This document shows, piece after piece, positions 10,638 to 21,858 of a DNA stretch of 64,000 nt. Position 1 is the first letter of the stretch. Every line of letters starts with the position of its first letter. Position numbers and translations under genes: made by a program. The notes beneath the pieces are model-generated. The model saw nothing but the letters and a program-made list of their open reading frames with translations, was not told the origin of the DNA and did not search any database. This DNA is from Malachius bipustulatus (taxonomy: Eukaryota > Arthropoda > Insecta > Coleoptera > Melyridae), in NCBI GenBank assembly GCA_910589415.1, contig OU342637.1:25767162-25831161 (forward strand), read 5' to 3'.

Positions 10638-10980
10638 CGCGGCAGCCGAGCGGTTACGCGGTACGTTGACGAAATCTGGACCAAGCTCGTTTCCCACTCG
10701 TTTTTAAAATTACGTACGACTACGTACGTACGTTCTTTTCTAACACAGTTCTCACAGTCTCATTCCGATCTCGATGATATCAAATATTACCACTAATTAT
10801 TATGACTATTATTATGACTATAATTATTATGACTAAGACTCGACATGGAAAAAACAAGAATCGTTTAATAGGATTACAATTGAGACGTTAATGGAAGTGA
10901 CAAGGGCATTTTGAAGAAGACCTCAAAAGTGTGTTGAGAAGTGAACAGTTTGAACATTTATTATAAATTTTTGTAACGTG
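10638..10980. repeat. Spacer with TACG-rich and ATTATTATGACT simple repeats
   Basis: 10710-10735 holds overlapping ACGTACG runs and 10795-10842 holds about three to four copies of an ATTATTATGACT-like unit. No gene was seen. Confidence 0.5.
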
Positions 10981-10983
10981 TAA

Positions 10984-11655
10984 AGCTATGGTTTGTTAGA
11001 ACTGTTCGTTACGGACGGCGTACGCGTACGACAGAATCTGCAGCGTACAACTTTATCGGTTTTGAAGAGAGGGTGGTTTGTTAGAAATGGATTAGTACGT
11101 GATTGTAGGTATTAATTTTGGCAAAATTTCTTTATATGATAACAATGGCTGAATATTTTTGCTGGCAATACTGCGAAGAATGCTGGTAATGCTGCAAAAG
11201 AAGAACATGACGATGTTCTTTAGAGTTTAAATAGTTGTCGTCGCCAGAATAAATGTGAAGATGGATTGTTTTCTAATAGAAGTTTGGAATAAGAGGCTTA
11301 TAAATAACAGTTTTTGACTGTGCATAATTAGGTGTTCTCGTACGAGGTCTCTCAATTTGTCGTCTTCCTCTGCTGAAAACTTGGATACCATTTTCAAATT
11401 TTTAAATAACGGCTTTTTACAACTGTTTCAACACTGTCAGCTCTATGCTCAGCTGAACGACTGCGTCGAAATCAAATCGAGTTTGATTCCGACCGAAAGA
11501 ACGACGCAGATAATTTTACGCCTACCGTGAGTCTATCTGCGCAGATTCTAACAAACCGGCTCCGCGTCTTCTTGAGTTCTAGATTTCAACAGAAGTCCGA
11601 GGCGCACAACCGACTGTCTGCTTTGCGTCGCCTACAGTCCTAACAAACCATAGCT
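10984..11655. mobile_element. Second TAA-flanked inverted-repeat element
   Basis: The ends AGCTATGGTTTGTTAG and CTAACAAACCATAGCT are perfect inverted repeats that extend imperfectly to GAACTGT / ACAGTCC. They are flanked by TAA at 10981-10983 and 11656-11658. Length is 672 bp and it is non-coding. The 3-bp TAA duplication again suggests PIF/Harbinger mobilisation, but the termini differ from those of the element at 9181-10634. Confidence 0.7.
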
Positions 11656-11658
11656 TAA

Positions 11659-12419
11659 GGTAATGTAGGATTATGTTGGCAGTATTTTGATGTTTTTGTT
11701 TGTTGTTGATTATCAATTTTAGGTTATTTTCCAATATGTTTCAAAGAAATTTCTCTAACTTCTAAACTATGAGAGTTAGGTATAGGAAACCCTATAATAG
11801 GTTGAAGGAGGACTTCAATACCTAATTGATGACGTGATAATATACAGGGCGTTGTATTTAAAATAAACAAGAAAAATCGACTCGAAATCTTCAAAGTTTG
11901 TAGCTGGCTTTTGAACACCCTGTATAAAAAATTAAACTTACCAATAGATATTTAAACACCTTCATGTGTAACACCTCCTTGTTGGTGCATGATGCGATAA
12001 TTTTTAATAATGAAAAACGAAATTATGATTTTATTAGTTTTCTGGACGGTTACATTTGATTTTTTTTTCAAAAAAATTGATATAGCGCATAAACCGGGAG
12101 AACTGGTGAAGGCCACATTATGTCGTTTTACTCAGAAATTAGATCTCAATTCAAAAATTTGAAAAAAAAAATGTAAAATGACCATAATAAAAGGACCATC
12201 CTGTATATTACAAAAACATTTTTAAAAAGTGGGGCAAATCGTCCTTGGTCGAGCGGCATATGAGTTTTTTTAGAATTATTTAGAATTCTAGTATAAAAGC
12301 TACTTTGCCGCACTAATGAGCAACCCTGTATATCGAGCTTCTTCAAGTGCCATACCCGCATATCGGGCGTAGGCTATGTGAGAAATCTCGAGCTTTATTG
12401 TAGTAGTAAAAAGTCTTCC
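11659..12419. repeat. AT-rich spacer with TACAGGG-type element fragments
   Basis: CAGGGCGTTGTATTT at 11846 faces ACACCCTGTATAAA at 11917, a small inverted pair ~95 bp long. ATCCTGTATATTAC near 12198 and AACCCTGTATATCG near 12323 are isolated termini of the same general type. No gene was seen. Confidence 0.5.
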
Positions 12420-12560
12420 CAACAAACCCATCGATCTTGAACCAGAACCAGGTAAATCGAACCAGAATCAGGTAATTCAAACCAAAACCAAGTGAAATAA
12501 ATCTACCACGTAAGTACTGAGAGACGCAGGAGCGTGTCTTATCCTGAAGCTAAGGTAGAA
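12420..12560. repeat. Inverted partial copy of 8490-8615
   Basis: GAACCAGAACCAGGTAAATC and GGAGCGTGTCTTATCCTGAA are the reverse complements of motifs at 8525-8600. It is a fragment of the 7856-8641 element family. Confidence 0.6.
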
Positions 12561-13170
12561 AATCGTCTCAGTATATAAAAAAATGGACAATAACGTCATC
12601 AAGTAACAAAGGAACACCCTGCGTATAAAGTTGTAATATTGACATGTTGACAAATTTTGCATTTTTTTGACAAAAAAAATTTACATTTTCTGTGTTACGT
12701 TATAATTTTTTAGTTTATTTTTGTTTTTAATAATAATTTACATACCTACAGGGTTGAAACTTGTAAGTGGAACTTGTAAGTTGAAACCTGGAGATATTAT
12801 TTGTACAAAACTGAATTTGCACGTTGAATTCCTATGACCCACAATAACAATATTAAAAACAAGAATTATTATTAATATTCCTTTGAGCAATTAATTTTAA
12901 GTCAATTATTATATCTTTATACAGGTGTCCATGATTTGTGAGATTCTTTGATAGCTCCTTTATTGAAAAACACCATTTGTTTATATGTACATATATTTCT
13001 ATTAAAAGGCAACACCCTGATAAAAAAAATTTAAATAAAAACTGATAGGCAAATATCTCCATGATGGCGATATAAATTTATAAATAGATAAAAATACCAA
13101 AATATAATCAGCAATAATAAATGGAGTTTAAAATAAGTACAATGATTATTAGGTAGGTGCCTAAACCTAA
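12561..13170. other. AT-rich spacer upstream of gene 2
   Basis: Very AT-rich, with single element termini (ACACCCTGCGTATAAA near 12613, ACACCCTGATAAA near 13012). The last part resembles the sequence ahead of the promoter block of genes 3-5 (ATAAAAATA...CAATAAT). No gene was seen. Confidence 0.4.
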
Positions 13171-13177
13171 AACATAT

Positions 13178-13383
13178 CATCACTTCTAGAGCGATAAGAA
13201 AAACAGACGACATATTAGGTATTGTCTTCCATATTATAGAAAATGAAATAAAAACAATCAATTTTAGTATTTGCAGTTGATTTAACTCAAGCAGATGATC
13301 GAATTATTAGTTAGCCGTGAATCAGTGCCGTTTGGAAATAATTGATTTGCCTTGTTTGAAAGTACTGAAGAAAAAGTTTGTAG
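13178..13383 (+). promoter_or_regulatory. Gene 2 promoter block and non-coding first exon
   Basis: The conserved box ATCACTTCTAGAGCGATAA (13178-13196) is followed ~130 bp later by an initiator-like ATCAGTGC (13321-13328). A first exon of about 60 nt ends at the donor GTAGGTAAGTA (intron from 13384). The 334-bp intron ends with TTTGTTTCAG at 13717. Genes 3-6 carry the same arrangement. Confidence 0.65.
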
Positions 13384-13720
13384 GTAAGTATATAGTTTTA
13401 GGTATTCTGCAATAGATTTTGCGGAAAATGTATCATAAATAATTTATTAAAGCCAATTTATAAAACTAAAATTAGTTTTGTAGTATTAGACAAGATTATT
13501 CAGTGCGCGATTTTAGAAAAAAAAGATATCGAATGAAGTACCTCTACTCTAAAATTCTGAAGAAGGCACTTTTTTCGGGTTAATGGAGGTACTAATTTAA
13601 TCATTTTTATCCAACGTATGTATGTATGTACAAGGCGATTATGAATAAAATTTCATAGCTTGGTTAGGTCAATCTAGAACTTATACTTATACAATATGAA
13701 ACAAACCTTTGTTTCAGAAA

Positions 13721-15664
13721 ATGGAACTGAAAAAACGTATCAGCAGAATTTTGAGTGTTTTTCTTCTCCTGGTCCAGGGAATCAATCCGTATTGCTACGA
13801 GTATGACATGGGTAAAGACTACTTCCCTATATGCGGTTGTTGGGCTAGATCATTAAAATTAGTTTGTTATAATATCCAAAACGAGCGATGGTCCATTGAA
13901 TATAAAGATTGTAACATCTTTGGGAAGAATTGTGATTATAAGTATCCTAAATCAATTGAAATTAGGGAATGGTCGCTTCAAACGCATTTAGATGCAGGTC
14001 CGCTGAATTCCCTACCGGCCTATTATCAACATTTAGTTTTAACTTTGAGCATCACTTCTTCAAATATTAGTGGCATTGACTCGGGAGCATTTACATCCTA
14101 TACTAACCTAGAAGAGTTGGTTTTACACAATAACGAAATAGAAACTTTAGGGCGAGGTGTATTTAGCAAACAATCATCTTTGAAATATTTAGATTTGTCT
14201 AACAACAAACTTGAATCAATAGATGATCGATTATTTTTAGAAGATAAAAACATTAATACATTGGAACTTTATAATAATAAGATTAATTATCTTGATGGCG
14301 ATTCATTTTATAATTTACCAAAAGTTGCTAAAATTTATTTGGGAAATAACAAAATTTCAAACATTTCGTCGTTATTATTTAGACGACAAACTGCGTTGTC
14401 ATACTTGGATTTATCTCACAACTCTATCGACATGATAGAAGAAGGTGCTTTTAGTAACGTGATAAATCTTGAAAAGATATATTTACAAAATAATCGAATT
14501 AATTCGATACCAAAAGGGCTCTTTCAAACGCAGATAAAGTTAAAAATAGTAAATCTCTCAAACAACCCTATTGTGACAAATTTTCCGTTGAATCAAATTA
14601 TTGGACATGCTATCAGTCTTGAAAATTTAAATTTCAATAATATATCTCAGTCGCAGTTAATTCTCGAGAATCTAAATGCAAGCCGTGTTAAAGTGTTTTC
14701 TGCTAATAATAATAATATAATAAAAATTCCTTCTAAAGCATTTGAGTTAACAAACTCTTTAGAATTTATTGATCTAAGCTTCAATCACATTAATTACGTG
14801 GACAATAACGCTTTCGGGCAACGTTTTAGTTTGGTAACTCTAAAACTAAACAATAACGACATCGAAACATTATTTTCTGGTACATTTATGTTTCTAAGAG
14901 CGTTGACGGAACTGGATCTTTCGTATAATAAAATAAGTTCTTTGCCATTAGGTCTATTCGACTCGTTTTCCAATCTCAGTACGTTGAGACTTTCGCATAA
15001 CCGTTTAAATCATTTGAGTAAATTAAATTTTGTGTCGTTGAAAAATCTGAAAACATTAGAAATTGACAACAATGCTCTGACTCAACTGGACGGTGTTTCC
15101 TCGCTGCCGAAATTGCAGTTAATCTCCCTGCAAAACAACAGCTGGAAGTGCGAGGAACTGTTCAATTTAATCGAAAAACTCGAGTCGAAATCCGTTACCA
15201 TTTCAGTAACATCGTCGGACCTAAAAATCGGCCATCACATCAAGCAAATTCTTTGCGATCATAAAGATGTTTACTTTGATATAAACGAAGAAAACCCAGA
15301 GGAAAATCTTTATGAAGAATCATTAAAAAACATGTCGTTGCTGTTTGATAAATTGGAAAAAAATATTGTCAAATCATTAAATGAAAGCCAAAGCATGTCT
15401 CGATTTAATAATGAACAATTGCTACAAGAATATATGAGAAAAATGAAAGAAATTGTCGATTCACTTAAGGGTACCGTTGGTAAAATGAAAAATGAGAAAA
15501 CTGAAACCAACGCAACATTCAATTATATTTTTCTCTGTATAGGTCTGTCTTTACTAATTATTGTCAGTATAGGTGTGTTCAGTATGTTCTTTATTAAGCG
15601 AAGAAATAGGTACGAGGATAACCGGGATTCTATGTTAAGAAATATATTGGACGATTCATTATGA
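13721..15664 (+). CDS. Gene 2: membrane leucine-rich-repeat protein with shortened stalk
   Basis: A 647-residue type I membrane protein. The start is the first ATG after the acceptor; a frame extending 12 bases upstream would begin with TTG inside the splice site. In order: signal peptide (about 1-21), six-cysteine N-cap (YCYE, ICGC, LVC, DC, NC), about 16 LRRs, C-cap (WKC, LCD), a stalk of ~75 residues, a TM segment (about 602-625, YIFLCIGLSLLIIVSIG) and a basic-then-acidic tail (KRRNRYEDN...ILDDSL). The stalk keeps the beginning (FDKLEKN, MSRFNNEQLLQ) and end (KMKEIVDSLKG) of the module seen in genes 3-6 but lacks the middle, which points to an internal in-frame deletion. The reading frame is intact. 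Cell-surface recognition or adhesion is the likely role, by architecture only. Confidence 0.92.
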   Translation: MELKKRISRILSVFLLLVQGINPYCYEYDMGKDYFPICGCWARSLKLVCYNIQNERWSIEYKDCNIFGKNCDYKYPKSIEIREWSLQTHLDAGPLNSLPAYYQHLVLTLSITSSNISGIDSGAFTSYTNLEELVLHNNEIETLGRGVFSKQSSLKYLDLSNNKLESIDDRLFLEDKNINTLELYNNKINYLDGDSFYNLPKVAKIYLGNNKISNISSLLFRRQTALSYLDLSHNSIDMIEEGAFSNVINLEKIYLQNNRINSIPKGLFQTQIKLKIVNLSNNPIVTNFPLNQIIGHAISLENLNFNNISQSQLILENLNASRVKVFSANNNNIIKIPSKAFELTNSLEFIDLSFNHINYVDNNAFGQRFSLVTLKLNNNDIETLFSGTFMFLRALTELDLSYNKISSLPLGLFDSFSNLSTLRLSHNRLNHLSKLNFVSLKNLKTLEIDNNALTQLDGVSSLPKLQLISLQNNSWKCEELFNLIEKLESKSVTISVTSSDLKIGHHIKQILCDHKDVYFDINEENPEENLYEESLKNMSLLFDKLEKNIVKSLNESQSMSRFNNEQLLQEYMRKMKEIVDSLKGTVGKMKNEKTETNATFNYIFLCIGLSLLIIVSIGVFSMFFIKRRNRYEDNRDSMLRNILDDSL

Positions 15665-15954
15665 TTAAATTTTTATTATTTGGAGATTTGGTTTTCATGG
15701 GTTTTCATATCCTTAATAATTATAGCTACCTATCAACGTTTTCCAATAGACTTCCAACCGGAATTTTACATAATAATTCGTGAACATTGACTTGTTGAAT
15801 TGTTAAAAGTGGTAAAAACCTGCAAAGATCTGCATCAGCAGAAAATGATCGTAATTATTTATCAAAACAATCTACGACTGTAGATTTTATTTTTCTACAT
15901 TAAAAAATTTCCTGCTCAAAAAAAGTCCTGCTGAAAATCCTGCTAGGCTAGTAT
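15665..15954 (+). other. Gene 2 3' flank shared with gene 5
   Basis: It matches the gene 5 flank (39400-39660) through motifs such as ATTATTTGGAGATTT and TCTGCATCAGCAGAAAA. It probably contains the 3' UTR. It is interrupted by the palindrome that follows. Confidence 0.5.
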
Positions 15955-15956
15955 AC

Positions 15957-16695
15957 AGTGCGCGAGAAATGTAAGGAATAAATTCGATAAAACGAAAAGC
16001 TCTGGTTTTTTTTTGAATAAATAAAAAAACAGGTCGATTTTGTTTTCGAGTTGTTCAACTTTTGACATAATATTGGGGTATACAGGGTGATGCGCGAAAA
16101 AGTGGTGACGTTATCGGCATTATTTTTAAATAGCAACCCTTATTTTTTATTCCATGCATTTTTTGATACTTCATTTACTAGCCAGTATGGTAATGAATTT
16201 GTAGCCTTAAATAAGGAAATTTGCGAGAAAAAGCTTGTGAGTCGAAATTGTGCACTTTTTACTGATGTGAAAATCGGAACATTAACAATAAAAAAAACTG
16301 TTTCCATGGTAATTTTATAAGATCTGTCTATTAAATTAAGGCTATTAAATTAAATCTGTTAAATTAAATTAAATTAAATCTATTCAATCTGTCTATTAAA
16401 TTGAATCTCTCCAAATTAAGTTTTTTTCACAGAAATTTCGTCGTTTAAGGTTACAAAATGATTACATTACCGTATTGGCAATTGAATGAAGTATCAAAAA
16501 ATGGAATAAAAAATGAGGGTTGTCTTTTAAAAAAAATACCGATGACGTCACCACTTTTTCGCGCATCAGCCTGTATACCCCAATATTACGTCAAAAGTTC
16601 AAGAGCTCAAAAACAAAATCGACCTGTTTTTTTATTTATTAAAAAAACAGCGCTTTTCGTTTTATCGAATTTATTCCGTACTTTTCTCGCGCACT
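15957..16695. mobile_element. Palindromic element with AGTGCGCGAGAAA ends
   Basis: The arms are ~230 bp. The left AGTGCGCGAGAAATG, GATAAAACGAAAAGC and CAGGTCGATTTTGTTTT are mirrored at the right, and an inner TATACAGGGTGATGCGCGAAAA faces TTTTTCGCGCATCAGCCTG. Both ends sit at TATA. The equivalent place in the gene 5 flank (CTAGCCTAGATGTATT, ~39650) lacks it. The short frames inside are palindrome artefacts. Confidence 0.75.
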
Positions 16696-17780
16696 ATATA
16701 GCCTTAGATGCATATAGAAGGATTTTCACTGAAAGAATCCTTCTAGGATTATAATTTCATGATAAATTTAAAAACTATCCTTATACCAATTGACAAACTT
16801 CTGAGCTGGAAGCTATATTTTTTAAACAGCAAAGTATAGTCCAAAATATCGTAAATATGGCTATACAGGGTGTCCCAAGATTTCAATCAACAAAGCATTT
16901 AATAATTAGTTTTGTACTGAGGTGATACCTACTTATGATGTATTAAAAAAAATTATAATAAAATTAAAGAAAAGTTAACATAAAGCTAAAAACTAAGGCT
17001 ATTTTTGTATTCATAAATTGGAAAATATTCCAATTTATGAATACAAAAATAGCCAAATTCACACAATTTGTCATAATTGTCATAATTAATTAATAAATTA
17101 TGACATAATTGTGTGAATTTGTTGAAACTAGAATTAGTTTTGCACTACTCATATAGTGTAAATTGTATATAGGCTATAGTATTAAATGCTCGTATTATGC
17201 CTAGACCTGACAACGAAATTATGGCTCACAAAATTTTTTTGAAAAATGGTGCAAAGAAATTGGGTTTGTAGAACATTTTTAATTTTGAACAATTTGGGCA
17301 CAAATTAACTAATTTTGATATAATTTTAGAACGGTAATCCATCAACTACAAAAAGTGTCAACAAAATGTTGATAATTTTTAACACAATCTCTCGAATAGT
17401 TTCAAAGAAAAATATTTTATTTACAAATTTTGATCACCTATACGGCAGATCTTAATAAAAATTCAAAATAACCAGAAATATTCAACTTTTAATTGCAGCA
17501 ACGAAAAGCATTTTAAAAGTTAGAGGAGGCAGTATGATCAACACAAGAAATTACTTTTTTTATATCTTTCCGAAATAGCTTCTAAAAATATGTCTCCGCG
17601 ATCTACTGAATTACAATTAAGAGAATGCTGTTTCGAAAACGAACGAGGATGAAATTGGGGACTAAACCATTTTTCCAGAAACTTTTCGGGCCAAAATCAG
17701 ATACTTGCCTAAATAAATAAAATCTATGTAAAACAATGATTATAATGTTTGTTATGTAATTTTATTTAATATCTTTATAT
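16696..17780 (+). repeat. Duplicated 3' flank of gene 2, shared with genes 3 and 5
   Basis: It includes the block TTTTTGTATTCAT ... CATAATTGTGT ... CTAGAATTAGTTTTG and ends near TAAATAAATAAAATCT. It is repeated at 26169-26790 and 40129-40690, and in a more diverged form after genes 4 and 6. It is either a long 3' UTR or part of the duplication unit. Reading frames are not conserved between copies, so no gene is called. Confidence 0.55.
16997..17054. repeat. Perfect 27-bp hairpin (inverted duplication)
   Basis: 16997-17023 and 17028-17054 are exact reverse complements separated by the 4-base loop AATA. The following bases to ~17124 form a second, imperfect inversion of CAAATTCACACAATT. The copies of this flank after genes 3 and 5 carry only one arm. 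Confidence 0.85.
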
Positions 17781-19150
17781 AATAATATGTATAATGTATA
17801 TAAACTTGATACAGACTGTCCCAGGTCTTACCCCGAAAAATTTATTTTTGGATAGTAAATTTTCTTTTGAGTAAAAAGTTTTCTATAAACTGAGTATTTT
17901 TTCAACTCCTTAATATGTTACATCCTTCATTTAAGATAAAAATACTACACATGCGATTTTATCTGGATAGTCTTTCAAGGTCGTGTTAAATTGAACTGTG
18001 TTATTGTAACATTGAGTATGGTGTCACTCAAAGTGACAAGTAAAATTTGAAAGTTATCGATGAAGGGTTGGTTAAATTAGCAAAAATTTGCTAGATTTTT
18101 GGCTTAATATGTTAGTGAAAATAGGTCTGAAATAACTCTTTTGTTTATTCAAATATTTTTCTGAAATTTGGTTTTATAGCACAAGAGGACCTTTTTTCAT
18201 AAATAGCTTTATTTAATTTGATTGGTTTTTGAGATGCGATTATCCACTTTTGTTTTTCTTATGGAGTATTGAATTTTGATTTTATAAAATGCAAAAAAAT
18301 CACAGATGTAACGTTTTGTATCACGCTTGCATAAAATTATTGATCTCATTATTATAATCAACTATTAACCTGGTTAAAAGTAATTAATTTTACAAATACC
18401 AAAATTTTGCTACTGATAATTTTTACGACGCACATAAATTTGATTAAAATTAAAACTTATGAGCCAACTATGTAGATCAAAATAAAATGAAAATTCAATA
18501 CAGGGTCCATAAATAAAATAAAAGTGGACAGTCATATCTCAAAATCAAACAAAGTAAATAAAACTTATAGCGCTATTTAGGAAAACTTATCCTCTTTTGA
18601 TCAAAATCCAAGTTTCAGAAAAATGTCTCCACAAACAGTTATGACCAAAAGTAAAAACTCGTAATTTTTATATTTTTACTGTTATTTCATGAATTAACAG
18701 CAGTTCAGATCTGTTTTCATTAACATGTTAGTAAAAAACCATTTTCAGATATTTGGAGCCGTTTCCGGTGTGCACTGCTTGCAAAATGGAAAATAGAAAC
18801 CGCAACTGTAAAAACTATTCTTATTGAATTTTCTAAGGAAATACGAAAATACAATAATACACAGGGTTATCATAAAAAAAAAATAGACAATGTCGTCATT
18901 ACTGAGCCAAGGTACAACTTGAGTATAAAAAAATATTACGTCAATAGAAAATAAATTAAATCAAAAAATGACCAATTTTTCTGACTTTTCCGGACCTTGT
19001 CCGGACTTTTCCAGCATCCTGTATAATAAAATAGACAAATAAATCCGTAATATTAATTATAATGATATAAGTAGATAAAAATAACAATCAACAAATATTT
19101 TGAATTATTTTGAATTAACAATAATTACATTAAATCTATAATGCAATTAT
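17781..19150. repeat. Block shared with 26900-28260, with half copy of palindrome family A
   Basis: GACTGTCCCAGGTCTTACCCC, GATAGTCTTTCAAGGTCGTG and GCAAAAAAATCACAGATG recur in the same order downstream of gene 3. The end (18.53-19.0 kb) carries a family A arm (GTCGTCATTACTGAGCCAAGG). The block therefore moved with the segmental duplication. No gene was seen. Confidence 0.6.
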
Positions 19151-19160
19151 CTAAAAAAGC

Positions 19161-19352
19161 ATCACTTCCCGAGCGATAAAAATAAGCGACAACATACAGC
19201 ACAGCAGAAGACAAACGGTAATAACATTCAACTGCAGTATTTGCAATTTTACAAGCAAAGGGTTGAATTGGTTTGCTGTAAATCGGTGCAGTTTGGAAAT
19301 ACATAAATTAATTGCATAGCTTGAAAAAAAAGTGTCAAGAAAAAGTTTGAAG
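19161..19352 (+). promoter_or_regulatory. Gene 3 promoter block and non-coding first exon
   Basis: ATCACTTCCCGAGCGATAA (19161-19179) follows a GATA-type ATTATCTAAAA. The initiator-like ATCGGTGCAG is at 19282-19291. The first exon ends at the donor GAAGGTAAGTGG (intron from 19353). The intron runs to 24090, 4.7 kb, swollen by nested elements. Confidence 0.65.
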
Positions 19353-19591
19353 GTAAGTGGTTTTACATTTTCTGTTATTTAACATAATCATTAAATAATT
19401 ATTGAAAAACGGCTATTTTTAAAATCAAAATAAATTTTATGGTTAAATAACCAAGATGCATCGGAAAATTTGTAAATTTTTATCATCCACTAACAAAAAG
19501 GCAACTGAAAAAATATCGAGTCATTTTTTTACTAAATCACTTCGTATCATAGTTCAAGCCGATAAGAGAAAGAATTACTTCATAAAAGAAG
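19353..19591 (+). other. Gene 3 intron, proximal part
   Basis: It is similar to the start of the introns of genes 4 and 6 (GACCATTTCTAAAATCAAAAT-like text, GGAAAATTTGTAAAT and TCGAGTCATTTTTT). No regulatory motif is obvious. Confidence 0.45.
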
Positions 19592-21822
19592 TACCATAAA
19601 TTGAGGGACTTGTAGATACAGCTGAAATAATAAGAAAATTTAAATAATTTTTTTCCGAAAATATTTTTTAAACGAGATACGCAGGGTGTTTAAATATCAA
19701 TTTGCAAAACTGTTTTTTTATTGTATCTTTCTACAGAGTGGACCAATGATTTTGAATTTTTGTGCACAGGTTTTCTATTGAATAACCAGCGTTTTAAAAT
19801 TTTTTTGGTATAACTGAAGCACCCAGTGGCGTAGACCGGAGTCTCAGAACACCGTTTTTCTCGTAAAAATTTTTAACATTTTTTCAATTTTTTATTGTTT
19901 TTTTCAGAATGCTAGATTAAATTACTGTTAAAAAGTCATACTTATAAAATTTCGATGGGACGCACTGTTTTCGGGAAAAATTCAAATATAGCGTTTTTAA
20001 CATTTTTTATTTTTTTTATTTAATAGACTCATTAGGTAAGTACCTACCATAAATTGAAGGGCTTGTAGATTAGGCTAAAATATCAAGAAAGTTCAAATTA
20101 AAAAAAAAATGTTTTTTAATCGAGATAGGGTGTTGAAAAACCTGCTTTATACAGGGTGTATCTAAATAATACCGAAAAAAATTAAGGGGTGATTCAGTGA
20201 TGAAAATTAAGGGGGGTATTTGGTATAGAATTTTTCAAAAAGACTCTCCCCGAAAAAGTTACACCCCTCCGAAGAATTAAAAAAAAAATGGTTTTTATTT
20301 TTTATTTTCCCTGTATATTAAGCTAAAGACACGAAAATTGGTAAATATTAATTGTCAATGAAACTACATATTTTGAATTTTTTTCAACTCTGAAGTATGC
20401 TTAGAAGGAATTGAAATAGTCAACCCCTAAGATATTTTACCATACAATTTTTGTTTTTTAGATTAAAAATTTTCTCTAAAAAAACACGGCTGAATAGCTC
20501 AATGAATCTACAAACTTTTTTATCTTCACAAGTTGTTTCGAAAACTTAAGCATTTACGAGAAAAAAAATAAATGAAATGCATTTTCACAAAGATGAGCTA
20601 GCACGAGGATATTTTGCCTTAAGGTCTAGTGGTTTACAGTCACATTCATAAAAACAATAGCATTGTTATTGTATTGTTTACCTTCGACAGTTTCTTTTTT
20701 CATTCTTGGTTTACTATTGTTTTAGTTGTAAGAATCTTTGCCTAATTTTTTGGTTGGCTATTGTTCAATAAAACACTATTTATAACATGCTTGCAATACA
20801 TTGATTTTTTTTCTCTTAAGTGCGCAAGTTTCAGAAAAAACTTATGGAGATAAAAAGTTTGTAGATTAATTGAGCTATTCAGCCGTGTTTTTTTTTCTAA
20901 AGAAAAATTTTAATCTAAAAAAAATTGTAAGGTAAAATATCTTAGGGGTTGACTATTTCAATCCCTTCTAAGCACACTTCAGGGTTGAAAAAAATTCAAA
21001 ATATGTAGTTTCATTGACAATAATTAATATTTACCAATTTTCGTGTCTTTAGCTTAATATACAGGGAAAATAAAAAATAAAAACCATTTTTTTTTTAATT
21101 CTTCTTAAAACTTTTTCGGGGAGAGTTTTTTTGAAAAATTCTATACCAAATACCCCCTTAATTTTCATCACAGAATCACCCCTTAATTTTTTTCGGTGTT
21201 ATTTAAATACACCCTGTATAATGACACATAAACACCATGTATCTCGATTAAAAAACATTTTCGAAAAAAAAAATGTATCTGAGTTTTCTTAATCTTTTAG
21301 TTTATCTGCAAGCCCTTCAATTGATGGTACTTAGACTTACCTATCGAGTACTTATACTATAAAAAAAAAATAAATAAAAGAAAAAAAATGTTAAAAATGT
21401 TACATTTAAATTTTTATCGAAAACGGTGCGTGCCATCCAAATTTTATAGGTATGTTTTTTTATAGTAATTGAATCTAGCATTCCGAAGAATCGTAAAAAA
21501 TAGAAAAAAAAAATAGTTCTGAATTTTTTTACGAGACAAAAGATGTCCTGGCTCCGGATTTTATGCCGCTGAGTGCTTCGGTTTTACCCAATATTTTTTC
21601 AAATACTGGTTATTAAATAGAGAGCCTGTATACAAAAATTCAGAATTAAAGGTCCACTCTGTAGAAAGATACAATAAAAAATAGTTTCGCAGATTAACCC
21701 TTTTTTAAGCTCTTTTTTTACCCTATACCTCGGTTAAAAAACCTTATGAGAAAAAAATTTATTTAAATTTACTTTTTATTTTAGCTGCATCTACATACAA
21801 GCCCCCCAATTTATGATGCTTA
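19592..21822. mobile_element. Large nested palindrome (outer element) in gene 3 intron
   Basis: ACCATAAATTGAGGGACTTG at the left is mirrored by CAAGCCCCCCAATTTATGATG at the right. Further mirrored pairs (CTACAGAGTGGACCA / GGTCCACTCTGTAG, CATTTTTTATTTTTTTT) run inward to the inner element at 20149-21220. Total length is ~2.2 kb and there is no coding frame. Confidence 0.7.
20149..21220. mobile_element. Inner palindromic element, ~430-bp arms
   Basis: TACAGGGTGTATCTAAATAA at the left faces TTATTTAAATACACCCTGTA at the right. Inner motifs (AAGGGGTGATTC, TCTCCCCGAAAAAG, GGGGTTGACTATTTCAAT) are also mirrored. It lies near the centre of the outer palindrome. Confidence 0.8.
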
Positions 21823-21858
21823 CCACTGAATCACCCTCTATATTAAAGAGCACTAGTT

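Noticed and set aside
13709..13720. Start of genes 2-5 at a TTG four codons upstream (reading FQK before the Met)
   Set aside because: These bases are the TTTGTTTCAG splice acceptor. The first ATG, three bases after it, is conserved in all paralogs and is followed by a good signal peptide.
15948..16754. Short proteins on both strands downstream of gene 2
   Set aside because: They lie in the arms of a palindromic element and are mirror-image artefacts.
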